A DNA stretch of 64,000 bases from JAVBNT01 sp031551355. Its GTDB lineage: Bacteria; Vulcanimicrobiota; CADAWZ01. The stretch is taken from the NCBI GenBank assembly GCA_031551355.1, contig JAVBNT010000024.1, forward strand, positions 44,655-108,654. The letters are read 5' to 3'. Below, in pieces: positions 55,008 through 63,653 of this stretch (its first letter is position 1; each line of letters starts with the position of its first letter). The notes beneath the pieces were generated by a model that searched no databases, had not been told where the DNA came from, and saw only the letters and a list, made by a program, of their open reading frames with translations. The translations under genes were made by a program, and so were the position numbers.

Positions 55008-55928
55008 ATGAATCAATTAGATGCAAACACTCCTGTTGAAGCCGGTTTCAAGTCAGGTTTTGTTGCGCTTTTAGGCAAGCCTAATGCAGGAAAATCAACG
55101 CTTGTCAATGCTATGTCCGGGGCAAAGGTTGCGATAACATCGCCGCGTCCCCAGACGACAAGACACAGAATTATGGGCATAAAAAACGGGCCGGCACATC
55201 AGATAGTATTTGTTGATACCCCCGGCGTCAAAGAAGTAAAAAACGAACTTGATGCATTTATGGAAAAAATATATAAGGAAGAAAGCAAGCAGGCGGATAT
55301 TGTTCTATTCGTTGTTGACGGATCGGTCCCGTGCAGTGATGATGATGTGATTGCCAAAAAAATAATCAGGCAGATATTCAAATCGACGGTCCCGGTTTTT
55401 CTGGTGATCAATAAATCGGACAAAAAATCCGATCAGGATTATTGCGAAGCATACGGCGAATTGGGGAATTTCAGTAAAACGTTTGTCGTTTCCGCAGTCC
55501 ATGGAGACGGTCTCGGCGAACTGATTGAAAATATCATCGGAGAACTTCCCTACGGGCCGGCTTATTTTCCAATCGATACGGAAACAGACCAGTCACCTTT
55601 GCTTTTTGCCGCCGAAATCGTCAGGGAAAATATTCTCTCGCTGATTAAAGACGAGATCCCGCACGGCGTATTTGTTCATACGGAAGAAATGAGAGAAGGA
55701 ATGAAACCCGGCAGCCTATATTTTAAAATAATGATATATGTCGAGCGTAACAGTCATAAAGGCATTATAATAGGCAAAGAGGGTCAGATGCTTAAAAAGA
55801 TCGGAACACGCTCACGCCAGGAGCTGTCAGCCAATATGGATCAGGAAGTATATCTTGATCTATGGGTTAAAGTCAAAGAAAAGTGGAAAGACAGAAAAGA
55901 TCTGCTTAAATCCTGGGGATATTCATAA
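55008..55928 (+). CDS. era: GTPase Era
   Basis: Essential GTPase that binds the 3' end of 16S rRNA during 30S maturation. G1 is LGKPNAGKST, G2 lies in PRPQTTRHRIMGI, G3 is FVDTPGVKE, G4 is NKSDKKSD and G5 is VVSAVHGDG. The C-terminal KH domain carries GIIIGKEGQMLKKIGTRSR. I use ATG 55008 with AAAGAGAG about 9 bases upstream; the GTG at 54975 in the same frame has no site. It stands between two members of a membrane-protein family, an unusual setting. Confidence 0.96.
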   Translation: MNQLDANTPVEAGFKSGFVALLGKPNAGKSTLVNAMSGAKVAITSPRPQTTRHRIMGIKNGPAHQIVFVDTPGVKEVKNELDAFMEKIYKEESKQADIVLFVVDGSVPCSDDDVIAKKIIRQIFKSTVPVFLVINKSDKKSDQDYCEAYGELGNFSKTFVVSAVHGDGLGELIENIIGELPYGPAYFPIDTETDQSPLLFAAEIVRENILSLIKDEIPHGVFVHTEEMREGMKPGSLYFKIMIYVERNSHKGIIIGKEGQMLKKIGTRSRQELSANMDQEVYLDLWVKVKEKWKDRKDLLKSWGYS

Positions 55929-55947
55929 TATACAGCCAACACAATCA

Positions 55948-56982
55948 ATGAGTAATTTAGTCAAAGCCCTGGAAATATCCTGGTTTCATTCAAACAAAAA
56001 GCTCTTTTCACCGTTCGTTTTCAAGCGATATTTGTTGTATGGATTGCTTTTTGTTTTTTCATCGCTGCAAATACAGGGTTTTCAAAATTTGCTCATTTCT
56101 TTTTCTGCAGAAAATTTTCTGACATCGGCATCAGTTTTGGCATTTCTGGCGATTGCCTTCATATATTTTAGTCCTCAGGCATGTTTTATGATGATGGATT
56201 CGCTGCTGAGAAAACGGATCGATTTGAAAAGCTCCTGGTTAAAGTTCTATAAAAAGAGTCATAGTTATTTCATCTGGATAATAACTACGGCTTTTTTCGC
56301 ATCGGTAGTCATATACGCTGCTCACAGCATTTATACATATTTTACCCGATATTACAATCATTTAAGTGATGAATACCGGGCACTAATAACTCTGACAATG
56401 CTGATAATAGGATTGCCGGCCGTCCTGCTTTTAATTACTGCCTTTTCAATATACTATGTATTTATAACCGACTTTGTTACCGCCTCAATGATAAAAACGG
56501 ATAATAATGATTCAATTTTTAAAGCAGCCGTTAAAATTATTCCGGTCTTGAAAAGCAAATGGATGGACATACTGTCTTTCTGGACGGTCATACAACTTAT
56601 TAATTTCATTACTTTCATAATCGGCTGGTTTATGGAACTTGCAGTTATATTGCCTTTTTCAATTTTATTAATGGTTATTACACAAATAGCCTCTAAAGAA
56701 CTTCCTTCTGTCTGTCTTGCAGTAATATCCCCGGTAACACTTTTATCAGCCTGCACATTAATAGTTCTTTTTAAATCGGTAATATATCCATTTTTCGGAG
56801 TATTCAAAACGAACTTCTCACTTGCATATGCAGGCATTCTTATTCCCGAACTGGAAACAATCTCTATCGAAAGGGATATTGACGGCAAAATAATAAATTC
56901 ATCAACAATATACGGGTATAACGCGGAAAATAACGGTGAATATTTACGGCCGGCAATTAATTATACAAAGGATAACGATTAA
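55948..56982 (+). CDS. Polytopic membrane protein, family member 2
   Basis: 344 residues from ATG 55948 (the open frame extends further up into era, but homology with its relatives starts here: VKALEISWFHSNKKLFSPFV). About six hydrophobic segments follow. The family C-terminal mark is FGVFKTNFSLAYAGILIPEL, then IERDIDGKIINSSTIYGY. It follows era by 19 bases, so it may be co-transcribed with it. It is more diverged than members 3 and 4. No function known. Confidence 0.65.
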   Translation: MSNLVKALEISWFHSNKKLFSPFVFKRYLLYGLLFVFSSLQIQGFQNLLISFSAENFLTSASVLAFLAIAFIYFSPQACFMMMDSLLRKRIDLKSSWLKFYKKSHSYFIWIITTAFFASVVIYAAHSIYTYFTRYYNHLSDEYRALITLTMLIIGLPAVLLLITAFSIYYVFITDFVTASMIKTDNNDSIFKAAVKIIPVLKSKWMDILSFWTVIQLINFITFIIGWFMELAVILPFSILLMVITQIASKELPSVCLAVISPVTLLSACTLIVLFKSVIYPFFGVFKTNFSLAYAGILIPELETISIERDIDGKIINSSTIYGYNAENNGEYLRPAINYTKDND

Positions 56983-57027
56983 GGACAGATATTTTTATAC
57001 ATACCCACAAAACCGGAGGCAATCGCA

Positions 57028-58080
57028 ATGGACAATTTGTTGGAGTCCTTTAAACTGGCTTTTTTTCAGACACAAAAAATTCTCTTTAAAAACTTCAAAT
57101 TCAGCAAATGGGCAGCTTACGGTTTATTATCACTAATCGTTTTCGGCAATATTCCGTCACCCAACATAAGCATATCTCCCGACAAACCTGTCCAATCAAT
57201 ACTGGCATTTCTGGCAGTTTTTACAATCATAACCATCGTGTCACTGCTTCTCAAACCGCAAATGAGATTTATACTAATGGACTCTGTTCTTAAGTGCGAT
57301 ATAAATTACAATAAATCAAGAGAAATATTCAGAAAAAGAGCAGGAAGCTATCTGCTCTGGGTCTTCTTTTTAATATTTCTGATAATATTAAATTTATTGC
57401 TGATTGCCGGAATAATATTTCTGATATTTAGAATGTGTTCTCCGCAGCAATCACTTGCAGCGATTATTAATATGGATTTTAAACCCGAACAGATAATCAA
57501 AATAATGCTGTTAACAATGATAACGCTCTCCCTGAATGCATTGCTGACAACACCGGTTACAATTTATATAATGTTAATCGATAATATTGCCGTTACATCA
57601 ATGATGAAAATGCCGGAAGGGACATCAGTCTTTAAAGCCGTTAAAACATTTAATCCGTTATTCATAAAATATTGGCAGGAGTTATTATGGTTCGTTCTTG
57701 GCATGTTGATAACAGGCATTGCTGTTGGGACCATAGTATCCGTCTCCACATCCATATTTATAGTGCCGTTATCTTTTGCGTCCGGATTTATTATGGTTTT
57801 CACCGCTAAATACCCTTTGATCTCAATTATTTTGAATTTGCTGATGTTTCTGTTTTTGTTTGCTCTGTTTTGTCTGATATACCCGATTATAGGAACATTT
57901 ACAGCGTCTTTTCAAATGGCATATATAAGCAGGGTTTTTCCCGGATTTGAAATTCTCCTTACTGCCGAAAAAGATAATTACGGAAAAATTACGGCCTCAA
58001 AGACTATGTATGATATTGAAAAGGAAGAAGAAAAAAGGCCGGCCGAAGAGCGGGAAATTATGGAAAACAGTAAGAACTGA
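57028..58080 (+). CDS. Polytopic membrane protein, family member 3
   Basis: 350 residues with about six membrane helices. It opens with MDNLLESFKLAFFQTQKILF and holds MRFILMDSVLKCDINYNKSR before helix 3, MMKMPEGTSVFKAVKTFNPL in the middle, and FQMAYISRVFPGFEILLTAE near the end. These segments are nearly the same in member 4, so the two are a recent duplication. ACCGGAGG precedes the ATG. The tail is Glu-rich (EKEEEKRPAEEREIME). Confidence 0.68.
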   Translation: MDNLLESFKLAFFQTQKILFKNFKFSKWAAYGLLSLIVFGNIPSPNISISPDKPVQSILAFLAVFTIITIVSLLLKPQMRFILMDSVLKCDINYNKSREIFRKRAGSYLLWVFFLIFLIILNLLLIAGIIFLIFRMCSPQQSLAAIINMDFKPEQIIKIMLLTMITLSLNALLTTPVTIYIMLIDNIAVTSMMKMPEGTSVFKAVKTFNPLFIKYWQELLWFVLGMLITGIAVGTIVSVSTSIFIVPLSFASGFIMVFTAKYPLISIILNLLMFLFLFALFCLIYPIIGTFTASFQMAYISRVFPGFEILLTAEKDNYGKITASKTMYDIEKEEEKRPAEEREIMENSKN

Positions 58081-58145
58081 TACATCGGTTAAGACGGAAA
58101 TTTTGATATATTAATTAAAAACATAAAAACCGGAGGAAATCAACA

Positions 58146-59216
58146 ATGGACAATTTATTCGAAGCCATTAGACTGGCGTTATTTCAGACAAGAAAAACTC
58201 TGTTTGTAAACTTCAGATTTGATAAGTGGATGATTTACGGGGTACTTTCATTAATCAGTATCGGCGGCCTGCCGTCGTTAAATATGAACAGCAACTCTCC
58301 GGATTTCCCACTTGCCATAGCGGCTGTTTTTTTAGTCATTACGATAACCGTTTTAGTCGCATATATAATCATAAAGCCGCAAATGAGATTTATCCTTATG
58401 GATTCAGTTCTGAAATGCGATATAAATTACAACAAATCAAAGGAAATTTTCAAAAAGAGATCCGGCAGTTATCTTGGATGGATACTTTTCCTGATATTAA
58501 TGACAATACTAATTGCAATATTAATCGTCGGCGTAATAGTACTGATTGGAACTGCATTTATACCTCTAAAGCCGGTTTCTCCCTCCAGCGCTCCGAAAGA
58601 CCCGATGATAATGCTCATATTAATAGCACTGTTGTCAATGTTTTCATTGTTACTATTCGTGCCAATCGGAATTTATTTGTGCCTGATAGAAAATATTACC
58701 ATAACATCAATGATGAAAATGCCCGAAGGAACATCAGTATTTGACGCCATCAGAACATTCAATCCTCTTTTCAAAAGATACTGGAAGGATATGATTTGGT
58801 TTTTAGTCGCCATGATGATAATAGGTATAATTACCAGTGCTATTATATCCATGTTTACTTTTCCGGCCTACTTCGCTTATGGAATAGCCAGCATATTTAT
58901 CGATAAATATCCCGTTATTTCAATATTTACAGCACTGTTAATGTTCGCATTTGTATTTATAGTCCTTTGTATGATGTACCCTGCCATAGGCGTATTTATA
59001 ACCGCTTTCCAAATGGCATACATAAGCAAGGTTTTTCCCGGATTTGAAATTCTACTGATTGCCGAAAAGGATAATTACGGTAAAATTACGGCCTCAAAAA
59101 CCATGTATGATATAGAACGGGAAGAAGAAGAAAAGAGATTAGCCGAAGAGCGGGAAATTACAGATAACATGGATAACGCAGACAACAATTACCGGCAAAC
59201 TCAATCCGAACCATAA
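58146..59216 (+). CDS. Polytopic membrane protein, family member 4
   Basis: 356 residues with about six membrane helices, closest to member 3: MDNLFEAIRLALFQTRKTLF, MRFILMDSVLKCDINYNKSK, MMKMPEGTSVFDAIRTFNPL and FQMAYISKVFPGFEILLIAE. The charged tail ends in a Gln/Asn-rich stretch. The upstream ACCGGAGGAAATC is the same kind of site as before member 3, so leader and gene were duplicated together. A mobile-element-like sequence and a terminator follow. Confidence 0.68.
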   Translation: MDNLFEAIRLALFQTRKTLFVNFRFDKWMIYGVLSLISIGGLPSLNMNSNSPDFPLAIAAVFLVITITVLVAYIIIKPQMRFILMDSVLKCDINYNKSKEIFKKRSGSYLGWILFLILMTILIAILIVGVIVLIGTAFIPLKPVSPSSAPKDPMIMLILIALLSMFSLLLFVPIGIYLCLIENITITSMMKMPEGTSVFDAIRTFNPLFKRYWKDMIWFLVAMMIIGIITSAIISMFTFPAYFAYGIASIFIDKYPVISIFTALLMFAFVFIVLCMMYPAIGVFITAFQMAYISKVFPGFEILLIAEKDNYGKITASKTMYDIEREEEEKRLAEEREITDNMDNADNNYRQTQSEP

Positions 59217-59223
59217 AATTAGG

Positions 59224-59376
59224 AACCTCTAAAAACCTCTCTGTCATCCGGGTCCCCATTTTCACGGGGATAAATTCCTGCGGGAATTTTATATGTAATC
59301 CCCATAAAAGGGAGCTTTTCTAATGCGTGGATTCCCGCGGGCGGGAATCCACAAAAAAAAACAAGTTTTAGAGGTT
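59224..59376. mobile_element. MITE-like element with 12-bp terminal inverted repeats
   Basis: AACCTCTAAAAAC at 59224-59236 and GTTTTAGAGGTT at 59365-59376 are inverted copies (one extra A on the left). Inside, TGGATTCCCGC / GCGGGAATCCA (59328-59351) is a perfect 11-bp palindrome with a 2-base loop. There is no open frame, and the element is about 153 bases. Only one copy was seen, so mobility is inferred. Confidence 0.5.
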
Positions 59377-59390
59377 GCCAATTACCGATA

Positions 59391-59440
59391 AAAAAGAGGC
59401 TGGTTTATTTGCAGTTTAAATCTAACCAGCCCCTAAAAAT
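59391..59440. terminator. Bidirectional terminator of the GGGGCTG family
   Basis: GAGGCTGGTT (59396-59405) pairs with AACCAGCCCC (59424-59433), flanked by an A-tract on one side and AAAAATT on the other, so it can act on both strands between converging genes. Confidence 0.7.
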
Positions 59441-59454
59441 TAAAACGCAATGTT

Positions 59455-60867
59455 CTATTTTATCTCATTTAACCTCTTCATCATAAGGGCATGTTCTTCA
59501 CCCTTTACCGACATTATCCCGGCAGCCCTGTCTATTGCTGAAAGCAGCAATTCTTTTTGTTTTCCCTTAAATCCGGACTTTATAGTTCCCATATCCAAAC
59601 CGGCTTTTGACATGGCTTTATCGAGCATAATTTTAGCGGAATTACCCATAAACTCCGAAAGAACGGTGAGTATCTTATAATAAAAATGAGCTTTGGAGTC
59701 ATCCGGCTCGGAAGAGACACCTACATCCTTAGCAGATATGGAACGCCTGTTTATATAGTCATCCTGAAGCTGTACATTTAAATTCTCAAGCTCCTGGATC
59801 TGGGCAAGCAGGCCCTCCTTCTCCCTCTCAACATTTTTAATCATATCCTCACTGTAGCGAAGCTGCTTTTTAAGCAAAAGATTTTCCGTCTCGGCACTCT
59901 CTTTGGCAAGGAAACACTGACCATGTTCCTTCTTTATATTATCAAGTTCGGAAATACGGCTTTGAAGTTCCTGGTGTGCCGTTTCCAGGTAATGCTCCGA
60001 CTGCCTGAGTTTCTGCTCCACCTCGGCAACATGCTTTCTCAAAGATTCGCCCTGTTCATCGGTTTTCACATTTTCCTCATATGATTTGCGCTCAAAATTA
60101 TCAACACTGGTTTTCGCCTGAACAAGATTTTCTTCCAGATCTATCAGCCTGAATGCCAATTCGGTGTTTTTCTCTACAAGCATGGTATTCTGAGACTTTA
60201 ATTCTATATTTGCAAGTTCAAGCTCCTGATTCAGTTTGAAAAGCTTTAAATCGGTGGAACGCCTTGTAGCCTCCGTTCCTGATTGCGGTTGAGACGCAAT
60301 CTCAGCTTCAAGTGCCCTAACCTTTTCGTGCAATGAGGCGATTTTTTCATGAACGCCCTCCATAAATAAAACATCACGGCCTAAGAGACTGTCGGCTTTC
60401 ATTTCAAGATAGCCGTCATAATGATGTTCTCCTGAAAAACAAAGAGAAATAACAAATCCGCCGTCATTACCATCAGAAAACAATGAAGCGCAGTTATCGC
60501 CGAAAAACCGCGTTGCAACGGCGGAAGAAAGCGACAGATAAAAACTGCCTCTAAGGCTTTCGGAACCAAAAAAGTCACCGTCGGTCATCGCCGGGAAGTT
60601 AAGTTTCATTTCCGAACCAACATGTTCAACAGTTAAAGAGTCACCCCACGTTGAAAGCAAGGAAAGCATTAGATTTCGAAATCCTTCTTCAGGAGCTATA
60701 CTTTCCTTGTCAGACATATGAGCGAGTGCAACCACCCCGGCATTTATACCGAATTCGGTCAATAGTCTTACCCGTTCATCATATGGATAATACTTTGCTA
60801 TAAAAGATATATTCTCATGCAAAAAGCTTCTGACTACAGAATTTAAAAATAATTTAGTATCAAGCAT
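59455..60867 (-). CDS. Coiled-coil protein with globular N-terminal domain
   Basis: 470 residues, not recognised. Residues ~1-175 form a mixed alpha/beta domain (YYPYDERVRLLTEFGINAG, SSAVATRFFGDNC, FVISLCFSGEHHYDGYLEM). Residues ~180-400 are a continuous coiled coil (HEKIASLHEKVRALEAEIA, QELELANIELKSQNTMLVEK and similar). The last ~70 residues are helical (ISAKDVGVSSEPDD then KILTVLSEFMGNSAKIML). No signal peptide or membrane segment, so cytoplasmic; perhaps a scaffold or a partner of the next Gln-rich coiled-coil protein, its upstream neighbour on the same strand. Confidence 0.7.
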   Translation of the reverse strand: MLDTKLFLNSVVRSFLHENISFIAKYYPYDERVRLLTEFGINAGVVALAHMSDKESIAPEEGFRNLMLSLLSTWGDSLTVEHVGSEMKLNFPAMTDGDFFGSESLRGSFYLSLSSAVATRFFGDNCASLFSDGNDGGFVISLCFSGEHHYDGYLEMKADSLLGRDVLFMEGVHEKIASLHEKVRALEAEIASQPQSGTEATRRSTDLKLFKLNQELELANIELKSQNTMLVEKNTELAFRLIDLEENLVQAKTSVDNFERKSYEENVKTDEQGESLRKHVAEVEQKLRQSEHYLETAHQELQSRISELDNIKKEHGQCFLAKESAETENLLLKKQLRYSEDMIKNVEREKEGLLAQIQELENLNVQLQDDYINRRSISAKDVGVSSEPDDSKAHFYYKILTVLSEFMGNSAKIMLDKAMSKAGLDMGTIKSGFKGKQKELLLSAIDRAAGIMSVKGEEHALMMKRLNEIK

Positions 60868-60970
60868 AACTTACCTCACTTTAAAAAACCGTTTTTTAAG
60901 AATTAGTAATTTTCAACAATAACAGTTCTTTACCTCTAAATACTTAAAGTAAAATAATAAAATAGTAAAA

Positions 60971-60996
60971 GGGCCGCCGTTAACACGACAGCCCCT
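60971..60996 (-). terminator. Weak hairpin of the GGGGCTGTCGTG family
   Basis: On the minus strand GGGGCTGTCGTG is followed by TTAACGGCGGCCC, an imperfect stem with two mismatches, then TTTTACTATTTTATT. It lies 30 bases after the stop of the Gln-rich gene. Confidence 0.5.
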
Positions 60997-61028
60997 GTAA
61001 ATTTACAATTAACTACCCTACAACAGCT

Positions 61029-63653
61029 TTACGCTCTAAAACCTCCGCCGCCACCGAGGAACGCTCCCATCGCATTGACCATATTGCCAACCTGCTGAGC
61101 ACCCTGACCCTGGTTCGCCTGACCGTTCTGGCCTTTCTGAAGGCCGGCAAGAGAGTTGGCACCATTGATTCCGCCGGCACCGTTAATACCGCCCATTCCG
61201 CTGTCGCCGGTATCCATATCTCCCATATCAGTATCCATAGAACCTACACCGCCTACAGATGCTATTGAAGCTGCTCCTGAGCCAGGTGTCACAAATTCGC
61301 CCAAAGTGACATTTACTTCATCGCCGTTATCCTGAACATTGGCTTTTTGCTGAGCGGCTGCGGCATAATTGCCTCCCGCTCCGCCAACACCCGAGACACC
61401 TGAATCATCGGAATCATCCATACCTGAATTTGCATTCAACTGCTGATCCATAGCCATCATATTGGCCATCATCTGCTGAGCAGGATTCTGTTTAGGCTGC
61501 TGAACCTGTTTCTGCTGCTGAGCTTGTGGCTGAGGCTGAGGCTGAGCCTGGGCCTGTTGGCCACCGCCTGCGGCAGCTTTGCCACCGCCGTCTCCGCCCT
61601 GTGCTGTTGCCTGAGGCGAAGCCTGTCCTCCCTGAGACGATGATGCCGGTTGTACTGCCTGTGCCGGCTGGGCCTGTGAACCCTGAGCCGCCGGGGCAGG
61701 AGCCGAAACTTGCTGTGGCTGCGGCTGCTGAACAGCATTTACCGCCTGTGGCTGAGGTGCCTGCTGAGGCTGCTGAGGTTGAGCCTGTTGCTGAGGCTGA
61801 GCCTGATTCTGTGCGGCCTGCTGAGCAGCGGCAGCTTCCTGCTGCTGGTTTGGTTTCTGCTGGTTCTGTCCCTGTTGCTTCTGCTGATTTTTCATGTTCT
61901 GAGCGGCAAGGGCATTCGGATCCATCATGCCATTCATAGGATTTACGCCTTTATTTTTACCCTGCTGGCCTTTACCCAGAGGATTCACGCCGCCGTCCTG
62001 TGCACCCTGTTCCTGTCCTTTTCCTGCACCGCCCTGGCCGGAACCCTGACCTCCACCGGCACCACCGGCATTTTTAAGCGCTTCCATAGCTTTTTGAAGA
62101 GCCTGCTGATTATCTCCGGCAATGCCCTGATTTGCTTCATTAGCTTCGGCAACGTCCTGAGCCTCCTGCTTGAGCTGCTTCATCTGATCGATGCCTTCTT
62201 TAAGATCTTTAATCTGATCGGTCAACTCTTTAACCTGTTCAACATCATTTTGCAGCTGCTGCTTATCCGTGTCCAGTTTCTGCTGATCCTGCTGCAGTTT
62301 CTGCTGATCCTTCTCAAGCTGCTGCTTATCTTTCTCCAGTTGCTGGGTATCTTTCTCCAGTTTCTGCTGCCACTGCTTCTGCTGGGCTTCCAGTTGTTTT
62401 TTCTGCGCTTCAAGCTGCTGTTTCTGAGCTTTAAGAGCCTGAACCTGTGCATCAAGAGCACATGCCTGTGCTTCCATAGCTGCACCGGCCGGGTAGGTAT
62501 ACGGATTTGACATCAGGGCTTTGGCTGTAGAATGCATCGATTTTGCCGTTGCTTCTGTTGTCTTTATCTGAACATCTGTGGCTTTAATCTGACCGTCAAC
62601 CTGCTTAATCTGCGCCTGCAGCTCTTTTATTTTCTGCTGATCGGTTTTTATGTCTTGCTGGTCTTTCTGAATAGCCTGCTGATCTTTTTGGATGTTTTGA
62701 TTATCCTGTTGAATATCTTGCTTATCCTGCTCAATATTTTGCTGATCCTGCTGGACATCCTGCTGTTTTTTAGTTTTGTCGGTTTCAGCCTGACCTTTTT
62801 GCTCCTGCATCTCACCCTGCTGCTCTGCGGCCTGCCCCTCCGTATCACGTGCCTGCTCGGCTTTTTGTCCCGATTCCTGCTGTGCGGCAGCCTGTTTTCC
62901 GGATTCATCCTGAACCTTTTGCTGACTTGAAGGATCACCTTTCTTAAGATTAAGATTGGTTGCTCCCTGCTGAGGAGTGCCCTTATCAAGTCCGCCGCAG
63001 GCTGACGCTGCGCCTTTTGCACCGCAGTTTCCGCCGAGCAGATTGTTCAGGCCTCCCCCCAATTTCTGCTGTAACTGCTGGAAAGGCTGCTGTAAGGCCT
63101 CCATCGGGTTCTTACCATTCATTAAATTGTTCAGGGCTCCTCCGGCTGCATTCTGGAGTGACTTGCCCACATCTCCAAAAGGACCATTCTGCCCAAGCAA
63201 TGATTTCGCCATATCACCGATACCACCGCCGCCGCCGGAACCTCCGGAACCACCAGATCCGCCGCCGGGACCGCTTACGGGACCGGCACCGTCAATCACA
63301 TACTGCGGATTTATATTTTTGATCCCCTGCATAACAGTATTGTTATTTTTTTGATGCTCAGTATTCTGCCCCTGCAACTGCCCGCCGGCAGCAGTAGCTT
63401 TACCGGCTCCGGCATTCTTTGAACCGTTGGAACCGTTTATGGAATCCAAAAGACCCGTTATATCATTCTCACTCATTGGGTTAGAAAGAAGCAGACCCTC
63501 CTCAGATGCTTCCGAAGACATAAGGGCACCATCGGAAATAGATGTTCCCATTCCTCCCTGCTCGGCTGTTTGACCTGCACCCGGCATACCAAATGAAGGA
63601 GCCTGTATACCTTGAAACGAGCCTACCTGAGAAATATTATTTATGTTCGTCAT
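61029..63653 (-). CDS. Giant Gln-rich low-complexity heptad-repeat protein
   Basis: 874 residues from ATG 63653 (GGGAGGA about 9 bases upstream; an in-frame TTG at 63662 touches that site). No signal peptide or membrane span. Regions: Gly/Ser-rich N-terminal part with GGGSGGSGGSGGGGG, a Gln/Glu stretch, a first block of six heptads of form DxQxIxx (DNA about 62640-62765), a second block of five heptads of form DxQxLxx (about 62262-62350), a Gly/Gln part, a Gln/Ala/Pro region (about residues 590-760) and a Gly/Asp C-terminal part. Function unknown; strong tendency to form coiled coils and to self-associate is inferred. Real coding is supported by the ribosome binding site and uninterrupted frame. 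Confidence 0.82.
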   Translation of the reverse strand: MTNINNISQVGSFQGIQAPSFGMPGAGQTAEQGGMGTSISDGALMSSEASEEGLLLSNPMSENDITGLLDSINGSNGSKNAGAGKATAAGGQLQGQNTEHQKNNNTVMQGIKNINPQYVIDGAGPVSGPGGGSGGSGGSGGGGGIGDMAKSLLGQNGPFGDVGKSLQNAAGGALNNLMNGKNPMEALQQPFQQLQQKLGGGLNNLLGGNCGAKGAASACGGLDKGTPQQGATNLNLKKGDPSSQQKVQDESGKQAAAQQESGQKAEQARDTEGQAAEQQGEMQEQKGQAETDKTKKQQDVQQDQQNIEQDKQDIQQDNQNIQKDQQAIQKDQQDIKTDQQKIKELQAQIKQVDGQIKATDVQIKTTEATAKSMHSTAKALMSNPYTYPAGAAMEAQACALDAQVQALKAQKQQLEAQKKQLEAQQKQWQQKLEKDTQQLEKDKQQLEKDQQKLQQDQQKLDTDKQQLQNDVEQVKELTDQIKDLKEGIDQMKQLKQEAQDVAEANEANQGIAGDNQQALQKAMEALKNAGGAGGGQGSGQGGAGKGQEQGAQDGGVNPLGKGQQGKNKGVNPMNGMMDPNALAAQNMKNQQKQQGQNQQKPNQQQEAAAAQQAAQNQAQPQQQAQPQQPQQAPQPQAVNAVQQPQPQQVSAPAPAAQGSQAQPAQAVQPASSSQGGQASPQATAQGGDGGGKAAAGGGQQAQAQPQPQPQAQQQKQVQQPKQNPAQQMMANMMAMDQQLNANSGMDDSDDSGVSGVGGAGGNYAAAAQQKANVQDNGDEVNVTLGEFVTPGSGAASIASVGGVGSMDTDMGDMDTGDSGMGGINGAGGINGANSLAGLQKGQNGQANQGQGAQQVGNMVNAMGAFLGGGGGFRA

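Noticed and set aside
61526..62510. Long plus-strand open frames opposite the Gln-rich gene
   Set aside because: They are antisense reflections of Gln/Ala/Pro codons (giving Leu-, Pro- and Glu-rich nonsense) with no ribosome binding site.
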